Shown: positions 35,303-45,187, counted from the first letter of the stretch. The stretch is 64,000 bases of DNA from Alicyclobacillus suci (GCF_017329615.1 NZ_JAFMTW010000017.1:1-64000); one strand, 5' to 3'. Notes: generated by a model from the sequence alone, not told the origin. Made by a program: numbers and translations.

Positions 35303-38300
35303 TTGGCTTTGCGAAAAGTCGATGCAAAGGAACCTGCAAAACTACGCGAGGAACGCGTACTTCAGTTTTGGAAAGAACACGACGTTTTCCACACCAGTGA
35401 GGAAATTCGCGCAGGCCGCCCCGAGTGGGTATTTTACGAAGGACCGCCGACGGCCAACGGTCGCCCGCACCCGGGCCACGTACTGACCCGCGTGTTTAAG
35501 GATTTGTATCCCCGCTATCGGACGATGAAGGGCTACCACGTCACGCGCAAGGCGGGCTGGGATACACACGGACTGCCGGTGGAAATCGAGATTGAAAAAA
35601 AATACGGCATCAGCGGCAAGAAGCAGATTCAAGAATTTGGCGTCGAGAAATTCATTCAAGCCTGCCGCTCTAGCGTCTTTCAGTATGAAGAGACGTGGCG
35701 CGAACTGACGGAACGCCTCGGCTATTGGACGGACCTCGACCACCCGTACATGACGCTTAACGACGACTACATCGAATCCGTCTGGAACCTGCTGAAAATC
35801 ATCTACGACAAGGGACTCTTGGAGCAGGGGCATCGCGTCAGTCCATATTGCCCGCACTGTGAGACGACCTTGTCGAGTCACGAAGTCGCCCAGGGTTATA
35901 CGGACGTCAAAGACCTCTCCGTGACGGCCAAATTCCGCGTGAAAGATGGCGACGTAGACGGCCGACCGACTTACCTGTTGGCCTGGACGACGACACCGTG
36001 GACGCTGCCGAGCAATGTGGCCCTGGCGGTGCACGAAGATCTCCAATACGTGCTCATTCACCAACAGGAAGTGAACCAAAACGTCTGGGTCGCAAGCGGC
36101 CTCAAAGACCGTTTTCTCGGTGGAGATGACGCTGTCATCGCACAACAATCCGGTCGCGAACTCGTCGGTACGGCATACGAGCCCGTCTTCCCATATGTCA
36201 CGGTCGAGGGCAAGAAGCATATCGTCATTGCATCTAGCCACGTCACGGACGAGTCAGGCACAGGAATTGTTCATATGGCGCCAGCCCACGGTGAAGACGA
36301 CTACCGCGCGTGCCGCGCAAACGGCATCGTGTTTGTCAACTTTGTCGACTACACGGGGTGTTACACTGCCGATGTCGCAGAGTACGAGGGACGGTTCGTC
36401 AAAGACGAGGAGCTCAATGTCGATCTCGTCAAAGATCTCTCCCGCCGCGGCCTAGTGTACGACAAACACAAACATGAGCACTCGTATCCACACTGCTGGC
36501 GCTGCGATACACCACTCATCTACTACGCGATTGACAGTTGGTTTATCCGCACCACAGAAGTGAAAGAGCAGTTAATTGCCAACTCGAAATCGGTGAACTG
36601 GATACCAGAACACGTGCGCGAGGGCCGGATGGGGAACTTCCTGGAGAACGTCATCGACTGGAACCTCTCCCGCAGCCGCTACTGGGGCACGCCGCTTCCA
36701 ATCTGGCGCTGTGCGAAGTGTGGGCATGCGGAATGCATCGGTTCGAAAGCGGAACTGGAAGCAAAAGCGGGACGCCTGCCGCAGGAATTGCACAAACCGT
36801 ACATCGACGAATTGACCTTCGCCTGTGCGTGTGGCGGCACGATGGAGCGCGTACCGGAGGTCATCGACGTCTGGTTTGACTCAGGCAGCATGCCATTCGC
36901 GCAGTTGCACTACCCATTTGAAAACCAAGAGGCCTTTTCGCGCCTATACCCGGCCGACTTCATCTGTGAGGCCATCGACCAGACGCGCGGCTGGTTCTAC
37001 AGCCTGCTCGCCATCTCGACCTTGGTCACCGGCAAGGCGCCGTACAAGAACGTGCTGGTGCTCGGGCACGTGCTCGACGAAAAGGGCAAAAAAATGTCTA
37101 AGTCCAAGGGTAACGTGATCGATCCGTTCGAGGCCTTCGACATGCACGGCGCGGATGCACTGCGCTTCTACTTCGTGTCGAACACGCAGCCGTGGAACTC
37201 GCAGCTGTTCTATCACAAAGCGGTCGAAGAGAGTAAAGGCAAGTTTATCGACCTGCTGCAGCATATCCACTCCTTCTATGCGCTGTACGCAGGCATTGAT
37301 GGATTTCAGCCCGCGACGAAATTCATCCCTGTCGCAGAGCGGCCGCTGATGGATAGGTGGTTGTCGGCTCGCCTCCAGCAGACGATTCAAACGGTCGACA
37401 CGCATTTGGAGAAATATGACGCGACCACGGCTGCCCGCGCTTTACAGGCGTTTGTCGACGAGTTGTCGACGTGGTATGTGCGCCGCAACCGCGAGCGTTT
37501 CTGGGCATCGGGCATGGAAGACGACAAGGTGGCAGCGTATCTCACGCTGTACGAAGCGCTTTCGACCATCGCCAAGCTCGCTGCGCCGTTGACGCCGTTT
37601 ATCGCAGAGGAACTTTACCAAAACGTAGTTTTGCAAAACGAACCATCCGCTGGCCATCCGCTGAGTGTACACCTCTGCGATTTTCCGATGGCAGATGAAA
37701 GCCTCATCGACGAGGAGTTAATTCGCCAGATGGCGGTGGTCTTGCGCGTTGTCGAAGCAGGCAGACATCTTCGCAACGAAAGCAAAATCAAAACTCGTCA
37801 GCCGCTAGCAAAATTGTACGTCCCTGTGGCCGACGAACCGACACTCGGCAGATTCGTCGAGATTCTCAAGGACGAATTAAACGTCAAAGACGTCGTCTTC
37901 GCCGAACTCGACGAGATTGCCAAACCGGAACTGTATCTGAATCTGGCAGCTGTGGGCAAAGACTTCGGCAAGAAACTGCCAGCGCTCAACCAGGCCGCGA
38001 AGGCTGCGGATGCACAGACAATTGAGGCGTTCCGGAAAGACGGTTCAGTCACGCTCGAAGGCGAAACGTTGACGACGGAACACGGTGAAATTCGCTATCA
38101 ACCGAATTTCGAAGGACGAATCACCGTCGACGCGCGCGGCTTCGTCGGACTCAACACTGAACTCACGCCGGAGTTGATTGAAGAAGGATTTGTCCGCGAA
38201 ATCATCTCGAAAATGCAGATGATGCGCAAAACAGTAGATTACGGTGTGACGCACAAAGTGCGCTTCTACGCAAAAGGGGACAAAGAGGTTCTTGACGTCC

Positions 38301-38434
38301 TGCGGCGCAATGCGGCGCGCATTGCCAGAACGGTACTGATTCGTGAGCTCACCGAAACGCCATTCGAGGACGCGGACCTCACGCGTGAATGGAACGTCAA
38401 CGGCAAACAGCTGACACTATCCGTAGGTAAGTGA
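35303..38434 (+). CDS. ileS: Isoleucyl-tRNA synthetase, eukaryote-like (type 2) form
   Basis: 1043 aa. TTG 35303 is chosen because AGAGGAG lies eight bases before it; an in-frame GTG at 35294 overlaps that site. Class I motifs are HPGH at 56-59 (GPPTANGRPHPGH) and KMSKS near 596 (KKMSKSKGN). CP1 editing domain lies between (WTTTPWTLPSN). Length, the RPHPGH context and an extended C-terminus fit the eukaryote-like IleRS2 class rather than the roughly 920-aa bacterial IleRS1. Type 2 enzymes are often naturally mupirocin-tolerant; that is known of the class, not shown here. Controlled by the T-box upstream. Confidence 0.93.
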   Translation: MALRKVDAKEPAKLREERVLQFWKEHDVFHTSEEIRAGRPEWVFYEGPPTANGRPHPGHVLTRVFKDLYPRYRTMKGYHVTRKAGWDTHGLPVEIEIEKKYGISGKKQIQEFGVEKFIQACRSSVFQYEETWRELTERLGYWTDLDHPYMTLNDDYIESVWNLLKIIYDKGLLEQGHRVSPYCPHCETTLSSHEVAQGYTDVKDLSVTAKFRVKDGDVDGRPTYLLAWTTTPWTLPSNVALAVHEDLQYVLIHQQEVNQNVWVASGLKDRFLGGDDAVIAQQSGRELVGTAYEPVFPYVTVEGKKHIVIASSHVTDESGTGIVHMAPAHGEDDYRACRANGIVFVNFVDYTGCYTADVAEYEGRFVKDEELNVDLVKDLSRRGLVYDKHKHEHSYPHCWRCDTPLIYYAIDSWFIRTTEVKEQLIANSKSVNWIPEHVREGRMGNFLENVIDWNLSRSRYWGTPLPIWRCAKCGHAECIGSKAELEAKAGRLPQELHKPYIDELTFACACGGTMERVPEVIDVWFDSGSMPFAQLHYPFENQEAFSRLYPADFICEAIDQTRGWFYSLLAISTLVTGKAPYKNVLVLGHVLDEKGKKMSKSKGNVIDPFEAFDMHGADALRFYFVSNTQPWNSQLFYHKAVEESKGKFIDLLQHIHSFYALYAGIDGFQPATKFIPVAERPLMDRWLSARLQQTIQTVDTHLEKYDATTAARALQAFVDELSTWYVRRNRERFWASGMEDDKVAAYLTLYEALSTIAKLAAPLTPFIAEELYQNVVLQNEPSAGHPLSVHLCDFPMADESLIDEELIRQMAVVLRVVEAGRHLRNESKIKTRQPLAKLYVPVADEPTLGRFVEILKDELNVKDVVFAELDEIAKPELYLNLAAVGKDFGKKLPALNQAAKAADAQTIEAFRKDGSVTLEGETLTTEHGEIRYQPNFEGRITVDARGFVGLNTELTPELIEEGFVREIISKMQMMRKTVDYGVTHKVRFYAKGDKEVLDVLRRNAARIARTVLIRELTETPFEDADLTREWNVNGKQLTLSVGK

Positions 38435-38456
38435 TTCCCTCAAAGACAATCTAACA

Positions 38457-38501
38457 AAGACAAACGGCGTGCGTATTTGCACACCGTTTGTCTTTGTTTT
38501 T
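38457..38501. terminator. Bidirectional terminator between ileS and the stomatin gene
   Basis: AAAGACAAACGG and CCGTTTGTCTTT form a perfect 12-bp stem with an inner GTG/CAC pairing. It is followed by GTTTTTT on the plus strand. It separates two convergent genes. Confidence 0.88.
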
Positions 38502-38513
38502 TCCCGAAAACCA

Positions 38514-39434
38514 TCAATCCTGCGCTTTTTTATCCCCGCCAAGCAACGACTGTACCGCACCGAACGCACCCATAACTGCCGTTGATTCGTACGGTACAAA
38601 GACTTTGTTGTCACTTTCGGCTAGGTGTTCAAACGCTTCAATGCCCTTAATTGCGAGCATTCGCTCATCTACATTGGCATTGCGCAGCGCATCATAAATC
38701 ATTTGAATCTTATTGGCCTCTGCTTCGGCAATTTGGCGAATGGCCATGGCTTCGCCTTCAGCCCGCCGGATATTTGATTCTTTCACGGCTTCCGCCTCGA
38801 GGATAACAGCTTGTTTACGACCCTCCGCCTGTGTAATCGCCGCCTGTTTCTCCCCTTCTGCGGTAAGAATCGCCGCCCGCTTCTCCCGTTCGGCGCGCAT
38901 CTGCTTTTCCATCGCTTCGCGAATATCTGACGGAGGATTGATATTTTTCACTTCGACACGCTCCACCTTAACCCCCCACGGGTCCGTCGCTTCGTCGAGC
39001 GACACGCGCAAGCGAGTGTTAATCTGTTCGCGGGAAGAGAGTGTTTCGTCGAGGTCTAAACTGCCGATGACATCCCGCAGGTTCGTCGCGGTTAAATATT
39101 CAAGGGCCAGAAACACATCGTCGATTTGATAAGTGGCATTATATGGGTCAGTGACGCGGAAGTAGACGATAGCATCGATGGATATACTGACATTGTCCCG
39201 CGTAATCACGGATTGCGGCGGAGAGTCAATCACCTGCGTGCGCAAGTCGACGCGGTTGACCACCCTGTCGATGAACGGAACAATGAGGTTAAGGCCAGAC
39301 TGAGCCTTTTTGTAGAACTTGCCGAGCCGCTCAATCATAAATACTTCGTTCTGATTGACAATTTTGATACTTGAAACGACGACGACGATAACTAAAATCA
39401 CGACAATCGCCAGTACGATATACAGCGCTATCAC
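38514..39434 (-). CDS. SPFH/Band 7 membrane protein (stomatin/QmcA-like)
   Basis: 306 aa. One N-terminal helix (about 2-22) is followed by the Band 7 domain (about 23-180; FMIERLGKFYKKAQSGLNLIVPF, TRDNVSISIDAIVYFRVTDP). A long charged coiled coil rich in Ala/Glu/Lys (about 180-245) precedes a short C-terminal domain. Stomatin-like proteins form large ring oligomers in membranes. The ATG overlaps the stop of the upstream NfeD gene by four bases. The stomatin-NfeD pairing is a conserved membrane-quality module. Confidence 0.9.
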   Translation of the reverse strand: MIALYIVLAIVVILVIVVVVSSIKIVNQNEVFMIERLGKFYKKAQSGLNLIVPFIDRVVNRVDLRTQVIDSPPQSVITRDNVSISIDAIVYFRVTDPYNATYQIDDVFLALEYLTATNLRDVIGSLDLDETLSSREQINTRLRVSLDEATDPWGVKVERVEVKNINPPSDIREAMEKQMRAEREKRAAILTAEGEKQAAITQAEGRKQAVILEAEAVKESNIRRAEGEAMAIRQIAEAEANKIQMIYDALRNANVDERMLAIKGIEAFEHLAESDNKVFVPYESTAVMGAFGAVQSLLGGDKKAQD

Positions 39435-39931
39435 TGGAACGCCTCCTCAGTCTTCTGCGGCCCCACGGGTTCGACCACTGCGGTCACACCTTCGATTCGA
39501 ACAACGCGAACTGTCCGCCCGCGTGCAATCCCGCGATTGTCAACCGCCCGTGCGGTCCATATCTCGGTACCGATGCGAATCTGCCCCTTGCCTCCCGCCA
39601 CAATCTCCTCTGTGACAGGCGCCTCCAGGCCGATGTTTTGCTCGATATAGTCCGGCACCGAACCCGCACCGCCAGAGCCATCCAAATGCAGCCACCGCCG
39701 GACAAACGGTCGCAGAAACAACAAGCACAACAGCGTGACGGCCGCAAACACGACCACTTGGTTCGTGACGCTGACGGAGAAGAACGACGCGATAAACGCA
39801 AACAAGGTGCCCAACGCGAATAGAATGAAAAAAATCCCTGTCGTGAGCAGTTCCAAAACAATACAGACAAACGTGAGAATCAGCCACATCCACTGAATCC
39901 AGTCGATCCTCCACACCTCCGCACCCGCCAA
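39431..39931 (-). CDS. NfeD-family membrane protein (short form)
   Basis: 166 aa. Three to four hydrophobic helices (about 15-80) are followed by a C-terminal OB-fold beta domain (about 95-160; GLEAPVTEEIVAGGKGQIRIGTEIW). The short NfeD form lacks the ClpP-like protease part. It directly precedes and overlaps the Band 7 gene (ATGA), so they are coupled partners. Function in membrane organisation is inferred from the family. Confidence 0.87.
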   Translation of the reverse strand: MAGAEVWRIDWIQWMWLILTFVCIVLELLTTGIFFILFALGTLFAFIASFFSVSVTNQVVVFAAVTLLCLLFLRPFVRRWLHLDGSGGAGSVPDYIEQNIGLEAPVTEEIVAGGKGQIRIGTEIWTARAVDNRGIARGRTVRVVRIEGVTAVVEPVGPQKTEEAFQ

Positions 39932-40012
39932 CCAATCGGCACGACACGAAACGCGACGACGATTATCGAAAAATGGCGTTTTACTAAGAATATTCCATTG
40001 GTCGCTTGCCGT

Positions 40013-40300
40013 CTAGGTAAAGTTCCGATTCGTTAAAGCGACCGAGGCACTTTCTTGAGATTGTGCAATCAGGGCCAATTTCGCCTTGCGTCGTAGATGC
40101 TTAATCTCCCATTCACGCCGCAGCGCAGCTGACTTATCCGGCAACGCCTCCTGATAGACGAGGCGGACAGGGATGCGCGTGCGCGTATACTTGGCCCCAC
40201 GCCCCGCATTATGCACCTCGACGCGGCGGTGAACGTCGTTGGTATACCCCGTATACAGCGTCTTATCGCTGCACTCGAGAATGTACACATAAAACATCAT
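40013..40300 (-). CDS. GIY-YIG nuclease-superfamily protein (YazA/UPF0213-like)
   Basis: 95 aa. The domain runs from YVYILECSDKTLYTGYTNDVHRRV, containing the YIL/YTG form of the GIY-YIG core, through the conserved Arg and HNAGRGAKYTR to REWEIKHL with the catalytic Glu. Small stand-alone members like this are common in Bacteria; biological role unknown. Two start codons (MM) lie together; either could be used. Confidence 0.88.
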   Translation of the reverse strand: MMFYVYILECSDKTLYTGYTNDVHRRVEVHNAGRGAKYTRTRIPVRLVYQEALPDKSAALRREWEIKHLRRKAKLALIAQSQESASVALTNRNFT

Positions 40301-40361
40301 CTATTTCCTTTCAGAAGCAGTTACTGCCTCCATCGTGCCAATAATTGATGAAAAATACAAA

Positions 40362-40383
40362 TGGCGGCCTCACGTGGCCGCCA
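40362..40383 (-). terminator. Intrinsic terminator after the alpha/beta hydrolase gene
   Basis: TGGCGGCC and GGCCGCCA form a perfect 8-bp stem with a 6-base loop. On the minus strand it is followed by TTTGTATTTTT. Confidence 0.88.
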
Positions 40384-40404
40384 GCACCCAAAGTGGGCTA
40401 AACG

Positions 40405-41208
40405 CTATTCTGCTAAAAATGTATCGACGTCCGAAATGACCTGTTGCGCCGCCTGTACTATGAAGCCATGACCACATCCCTCATACGCGATATAGCGAGC
40501 GGATGGTAGACGCTGCGCCATTAACTCACTATTTTGTGCCGGCAACAGAATGTCAGCAGTCCCGTGCAACAAAAGCGTCAGGTGCGTGATAGACGGAAGG
40601 CGGTCATAGGTGCCCGACCACGCTTCTATCGCGTGCAACTGCCGCTCAAAATTGTCCGGCGTCATAGGAATCCGGAACATCATCTTGTGTGCAGCCTGCA
40701 ACAAATCCCGATGCTGTTCAATAAATGCCTCTGGAAATAACAATTTTGTATGATATACCATCGCGTCCGCTTCCGACTGCGCGTGCGAGAATGCCATCAG
40801 CAATTCCCGCGCTTGCGGTGTCGGTGGCACCTGCTGCGCCCCACCGCAACTGGTGCACCCGAGAATCAGTTTATGTAACCGATGCGGATGGCGCAAAGCG
40901 AGTGCTTGACTAATCATCCCACCCATCGACACGCCAAACACGTCGGCCTGCTCAATCGATAGCGCGTCCAGCAAAGAAGCCAGGTCGTCCGCCATCTGCT
41001 CAATCTGAATGGGGCCTGCGGGTGCTTTGGTACGGCCAGCTCCGCGGTTGTCAAATGCGATGACCTGGCGCGTTCTAGCAAGGCGCTTGCGAAAGCCGGT
41101 TCCCCACCAGTCGAGATTGCCACCAAGGCCCATCACAAGCACCAGCGGGCGACCCTCGCCAAGGATTTCATAGTAGATGTCTACACCATTGACGGATGCA
41201 ACAGGCAT
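40405..41208 (-). CDS. Alpha/beta-fold hydrolase
   Basis: 267 aa. The nucleophile elbow is GVSMGG (near 95), the oxyanion segment is VMGLGGNLDWWG, a later Asp is in HGTADILLP and the C-terminal His is in EGCGHGFIVQ. These form a Ser-Asp-His triad. The overall sequence resembles the 3-oxoadipate enol-lactonase/esterase branch. Substrate unknown. It lies downstream of the riboflavin operon on the same strand and may be read through from it. Confidence 0.87.
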   Translation of the reverse strand: MPVASVNGVDIYYEILGEGRPLVLVMGLGGNLDWWGTGFRKRLARTRQVIAFDNRGAGRTKAPAGPIQIEQMADDLASLLDALSIEQADVFGVSMGGMISQALALRHPHRLHKLILGCTSCGGAQQVPPTPQARELLMAFSHAQSEADAMVYHTKLLFPEAFIEQHRDLLQAAHKMMFRIPMTPDNFERQLHAIEAWSGTYDRLPSITHLTLLLHGTADILLPAQNSELMAQRLPSARYIAYEGCGHGFIVQAAQQVISDVDTFLAE

Positions 41209-41234
41209 GACTATCCCTCCTCCGTGCGCCGCAG

Positions 41235-41702
41235 TTACCCGCGAATCAATTTTCTGAGGTTAGCCATCTCAATGGCGCCAACCGCCGCATCAAAGCCCTT
41301 GTTGCCAGCCTTTGTACCAGCGCGTTCAATCGCCTGCTCAATCGTATCAGTCGTCAGGACGCCGAAAATAACCGGCGTGTCGGTGTTGAGTGACAATTGG
41401 GACACACCTTTAGACACCTCTGCAGCGACAAAATCAAAGTGCGGTGTCGAACCGCGGATAACCGCCCCTAACGTAATCACCGCGTCAAATTTCCCGCTCT
41501 GCGCCATCCATTTCGCGGCATATGGAATCTCAAATGCGCCCGGTACAAAGGCCACCTCGATGTCGTCCGATTTGACGCCGTGGCGCTCTAACGCGTCAAT
41601 CGCCCCGGACAACAATTTGCCGGTGATAAACTCGTTAAAGCGGGAAACGACAATACCAATATGCAGGTTGTGTGCAACCAATTGCGCTTCATACGTACGC
41701 AT
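41235..41702 (-). CDS. ribH: 6,7-Dimethyl-8-ribityllumazine synthase
   Basis: 155 aa from ATG 41702 behind GGAGAGGGAG; a start seven codons earlier falls in the gap to ribBA. Motifs: SRFNEFIT (substrate), [12 protein letters not shown], and the catalytic region [21 protein letters not shown] with the active-site histidine. Condenses the RibBA and RibD products to lumazine, forming the 60-mer or pentamer shell. Last gene of the rib operon. Confidence 0.96.
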   Translation of the reverse strand: MRTYEAQLVAHNLHIGIVVSRFNEFITGKLLSGAIDALERHGVKSDDIEVAFVPGAFEIPYAAKWMAQSGKFDAVITLGAVIRGSTPHFDFVAAEVSKGVSQLSLNTDTPVIFGVLTTDTIEQAIERAGTKAGNKGFDAAVGAIEMANLRKLIRG

Positions 41703-41723
41703 AGATAATAACTCCCTCTCCAT

Positions 41724-42917
41724 TCATAGGTTTAACAAGTGCCCTAATTTATCGCGCTTGGTCTTCAAATACCCTTCATTGTGCGGATTTCTGTCCACCT
41801 CAATGGGCACGCGTTCGACCACCTCCAACCCATGGCCGAGGACGCCAGCCAATTTGCGCGGATTGTTCGTGAGCAGACGCATTTTGCGGACGCCCAGATC
41901 AGACAGAATCTGCGCACCGACTCCATAATCGCGCAAATCGTCCTTGAAGCCCAACCGATGGTTGGCCTCCACCGTGTCTGCACCTTCATCCTGCAGTGCA
42001 TATGCCCGAATTTTGTTCAACAGGCCAATCCCGCGTCCCTCCTGGCGCAGGTATAACAAGACACCTTGACCTTCCTCTGCAATTTGGCGTAACGCCGCAT
42101 GCAATTGTGACCCACAATCACAGCGCAGCGATGCGAAGGCGTCACCCGTCAGACACTCCGAATGAACCCGCACGAGCGTCGGGCTTTCCGGTTGAATCTC
42201 GCCCATCACCAACGCGATATGCTCCTTGTCGTCCACCTTGTTGGTATAGACAACCGCACGAAAATCGCCAAAGCGCGTCGGCAGCTTGGCTTCCGCTTCG
42301 CGCGAGACCAGTTTCTCCTCGCGCTTGCGGTAGGCAATCAGGTCCGCAATCGTGATGATTTTCAACGCGTGACGAGCGGCAATGTCCTCTAGCTGCGGCA
42401 GTCGGGCCATCGTCCCATCGGGATTCAGAATCTCGCAGATAACACCGACGTCGGAGCCGTCCGCGAGCCGGGCGAGATCGACCGCCGCTTCCGTATGGCC
42501 TGCCCGTCGCAGAACACCACCTGGTTTCGCAATCAGCGGGAAGATGTGACCGGGCCGGCGAAAATCCTGTGGTCCCGTGTCGTCGCGCACAATCGCAGCG
42601 ATGGTTTGCGCCCGCTCGCCCGCCGAGATGCCCGTGTGTGTGGCCGCCCCGTCGACAGAAACGGTAAACGCTGTGCCATACGCGTCCGTGTTCGTGGAAA
42701 TCATTGCCTCGAATTGCAGGCGCTCGGCGCGTTCTGGTGTGATGGGCACACATAGAAGGCCCCGTCCGTGCGTAATCATGAAGTTGACGACGTCCACGCT
42801 CGCTTTTGATCCCAACGCCACAAAGTCGCCCTCGTTCTCTCTGTCTTCATCGTCGACGACAATGACTACTTTCCCTGCGGCCAAGTCTGCCAAGGCCTCT
42901 TCAATTGCGTGGGTCAT
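41724..42917 (-). CDS. ribBA: Bifunctional DHBP synthase / GTP cyclohydrolase II
   Basis: 397 aa. The N-terminal RibB domain (about 1-200) has [15 protein letters not shown] and [13 protein letters not shown]. The C-terminal RibA domain (about 205-397) has the zinc site [18 protein letters not shown] and [12 protein letters not shown]. It supplies both precursors of riboflavin, from ribulose 5-phosphate and GTP. It lies between ribE and ribH in one FMN-riboswitch-controlled operon. Confidence 0.97.
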   Translation of the reverse strand: MTHAIEEALADLAAGKVVIVVDDEDRENEGDFVALGSKASVDVVNFMITHGRGLLCVPITPERAERLQFEAMISTNTDAYGTAFTVSVDGAATHTGISAGERAQTIAAIVRDDTGPQDFRRPGHIFPLIAKPGGVLRRAGHTEAAVDLARLADGSDVGVICEILNPDGTMARLPQLEDIAARHALKIITIADLIAYRKREEKLVSREAEAKLPTRFGDFRAVVYTNKVDDKEHIALVMGEIQPESPTLVRVHSECLTGDAFASLRCDCGSQLHAALRQIAEEGQGVLLYLRQEGRGIGLLNKIRAYALQDEGADTVEANHRLGFKDDLRDYGVGAQILSDLGVRKMRLLTNNPRKLAGVLGHGLEVVERVPIEVDRNPHNEGYLKTKRDKLGHLLNL

Positions 42918-42944
42918 GCCATTCCCTCCTCACCTTTGTTGTGC

Positions 42945-43607
42945 TTATGCAAAACCGTGTTGCTGCAACAAATCAAATGTCACGGTTGACTTGCGTGCCC
43001 CATTCTCCGACGAACCCGCAGGCAGATTAAGCAACCGTTCGACGTACTTGGCGAGGATGTCACACTCGAGATTGACCTCATCGCCCACTTTGGCGTGGCC
43101 AAGGCGCGTAACACCTCGTGTGTGGGGAATGATGGACACCTCAAACGCAGTCGATGTGACACCCATGACGGTGAGACTCACGCCGTCAACGCAAATCGAG
43201 CCCTTCTCCACGACGTAGCGAAGAATCTCTTTATCGCAGGCAATCGTCAGCACCTTGGCCATCCCTTCGGGGTGAATCTCCGAGATTCTGCCTGTACCGT
43301 CAATGTGCCCAGACACGATATGTCCGCCAAAACGTCCATTCGCCGCCATCGCGCGCTCGACATGAACGGTATCCCCCGCGCGCAATGTATGTAGATTCGT
43401 GCGTCGCATCGTCTCTGGCACAGCTTCAACCACAAACGCCCCGTCGCCCATGCGCACGACTGTCAGACAGATGCCGTTGACCGCGATACTATCCCCCAGT
43501 TGCATGTCTTCGAGGATAGTCCGTGCAGACAACTCAATCTTTGCGCCTTGCGCGCTTACGTGTATGTGGCGCACCTGTGCGAGTTCCTCCACGAGCCCCG
43601 TAAACAT
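42945..43607 (-). CDS. ribE: Riboflavin synthase, alpha subunit
   Basis: 220 aa from ATG 43607 (MFTGLVEEL), behind GAGGTGA; the longer frame overlaps ribD. Two tandem lumazine-binding domains (about 1-97 and 98-200), each with SIAVNGICLTV- or SICVDGVSLTV-type motifs and a GGHIVSGHIDG segment. Dismutates two lumazines to riboflavin and the pyrimidine by-product. Between ribD and ribBA. Confidence 0.95.
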   Translation of the reverse strand: MFTGLVEELAQVRHIHVSAQGAKIELSARTILEDMQLGDSIAVNGICLTVVRMGDGAFVVEAVPETMRRTNLHTLRAGDTVHVERAMAANGRFGGHIVSGHIDGTGRISEIHPEGMAKVLTIACDKEILRYVVEKGSICVDGVSLTVMGVTSTAFEVSIIPHTRGVTRLGHAKVGDEVNLECDILAKYVERLLNLPAGSSENGARKSTVTFDLLQQHGFA

Positions 43608-43630
43608 CTGCCGCTCACCTCGTCTCATCT

Positions 43631-44755
43631 CTAGCGTCTTGCGGCATCGTAATCCACCGCTGCTGTGAACTTCCAATCGCCGTTCACCGTTTCAACTTGG
43701 ATGTCGCGCAGTGAAATCGCCTCTCCCATCTGCGTGCTCGGCGAACCTGCCAAAGCCGACTTGCCACTTATCAACAACTTCGGCGCGATATATATCACCA
43801 CTTCATCCACCAACTGTCGCTCAAAAAACGCAGCCGCCAACCGAGGTCCACCCTCCAGCAGCAATGAATTGCAACCACAATCCGCCACGACCGCCAACCC
43901 TTCGGCCAAATCCAAGTGACCCGCTGACTGCGCGACCGGAATCACATCGACGTCACCCATCGCTGTGAGTTGCGAAAGCTTGTCAGACTGGTCACAAGCT
44001 GCCTGTTCGGTCGTAATCACAAGCGTTCTCCCCGGTTCATCAACGAGCTTGGCGGACACTGGAATACGCAGGTGGGAGTCAAAAATAACGCGAGTCGGCT
44101 GCAGGATACCCATTGCCAATCCTGTTTCATCGCGTACGGTGAGTCGCGGGTCGTCCGCAAGTACGGTCTCAATACCGACCGCAATGGCAGAATGGGTCCT
44201 TCGCAGTTGCTGAACCTGCGCACGCGCGGCTGGCCCTGTGACATACTGGCTGTGACCCGTATCGGCTGCGACGTGCCCACTGAGCGTCATCGCCGCCTTG
44301 TACACAACGTACGGTCGACCTGTATCCACCCGGTGAAAAAATGCCTTGTTAAGCGCTTGTGCCTCATCTTGCAGTACACCAACTTGCACCTCGACACCTG
44401 CGTCTTTCAGCCGGGAGATGCCGAGGTTTTTCGTGCGCGGGTCGTGATCGACACAGGCAATGACCACCCGGCTGACCCCCGCCTGCAGAATCGCCTCCGT
44501 ACACGGTGGCGTTCTCCCATAGTGATTACAAGGTTCGAGCGTCACGTACATCGTCGCGCCCTCTGCTAAATCACCAGCCATTCGCAACGCATGCACTTCC
44601 GCATGAGGACCGCCGGCCCGAAGATGTGCGCCCTGACCAACCACGACACCACCGCGGACGACCAGTGCCCCGACCAACGGATTCGGCGACGTCTGAGCCT
44701 GCCCAATCTTCGCCACATCGATGGCCATGCGCATAAACCCTTCATCGGGTGTCAA
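43631..44755 (-). CDS. ribD: Bifunctional riboflavin deaminase/reductase
   Basis: 374 aa. N-terminal zinc deaminase (about 1-145) with PHAEVHALRMAG and PCNHYGRTPPC. C-terminal reductase (about 146-374) with RTHSAIAVGIETVLADDPRLTVR and LLEGGPRLAAAF. Performs the second and third steps from the GTP branch. First gene after the FMN riboswitch and its terminator, so it is the point of control for the operon. Confidence 0.96.
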   Translation of the reverse strand: MTPDEGFMRMAIDVAKIGQAQTSPNPLVGALVVRGGVVVGQGAHLRAGGPHAEVHALRMAGDLAEGATMYVTLEPCNHYGRTPPCTEAILQAGVSRVVIACVDHDPRTKNLGISRLKDAGVEVQVGVLQDEAQALNKAFFHRVDTGRPYVVYKAAMTLSGHVAADTGHSQYVTGPAARAQVQQLRRTHSAIAVGIETVLADDPRLTVRDETGLAMGILQPTRVIFDSHLRIPVSAKLVDEPGRTLVITTEQAACDQSDKLSQLTAMGDVDVIPVAQSAGHLDLAEGLAVVADCGCNSLLLEGGPRLAAAFFERQLVDEVVIYIAPKLLISGKSALAGSPSTQMGEAISLRDIQVETVNGDWKFTAAVDYDAARR

Positions 44756-44779
44756 CCCCGTACACCTCCAATAAAAAAC

Positions 44780-44801
44780 GCCCCCGAATCTTCACGGGGG
44801 C
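44780..44801 (-). terminator. Riboswitch-controlled terminator before ribD
   Basis: GCCCCCG and CGGGGGC form a perfect 7-bp stem with an 8-base loop. On the minus strand it is followed by TTTTTTAT, 25 bases before ribD. This is the expected off-switch of the FMN aptamer upstream. Confidence 0.88.
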
Positions 44802-44914
44802 ATTCAAACACATAATCAACGAACACAAATACAAAGCGAAATAGCGACCACACCTTTCTAAGTGCGGCGATACAGGCGTAGGTATACACCTACACTTCGC
44901 ATGTGCTCACGTTC

Positions 44915-45085
44915 TCCTTCTTTCATCCGGACTATACCGTCGGTACTGGAATCTCACCAGTTCATGCCATTGTAGACTGCGCAGCCGAATGACTACCGCA
45001 GACTGGTCGGCTCGTGGACTCCATGGATTTGACCATGTCACCACCGATCGGGAATTGGCTGACGCCTCACCCTGCCCCGAAGGAA
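44915..45085 (-). promoter_or_regulatory. FMN riboswitch (RFN element)
   Basis: On the minus strand the element begins CTTCGGGGCAGGGTGA and passes through CCCGATCGGTGG and CATGAACTGGTGAGATTCC. It ends CCGACGGTATAGTCCGGATG-AAAGAAGG, the conserved RFN signature. FMN binding should form the terminator before ribD and shut off the rib operon. Confidence 0.96.
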
Positions 45086-45104
45086 CGATTCAGTTTTCCA
45101 GTAC

Positions 45105-45133
45105 AGTGTAACCAAACGGTTCTTACAAATCAA
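45105..45133 (-). promoter_or_regulatory. Promoter of the rib operon
   Basis: On the minus strand, TTGATT and TACACT are 17 bases apart. The downstream end is about 20 bases before the FMN aptamer. Confidence 0.7.
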
Positions 45134-45159
45134 ACGCATTCGGTACCGCACAGCCACCA

Positions 45160-45187
45160 AAAAAATAGCCACACCATTTCGGTGGGC
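45160..45187 (-). terminator. Intrinsic terminator after cysE
   Basis: On the minus strand GCC-CACC and GGTG-T-GGC form a stem with one bulged T, followed by TATTTTTTT. It lies between the cysE stop and the rib promoter. Confidence 0.7.

Noticed and set aside
44900-45085. T-box-like reading of the ribD leader
   Set aside because: No GGGTGGTACC antiterminator; the conserved blocks match the FMN element throughout.
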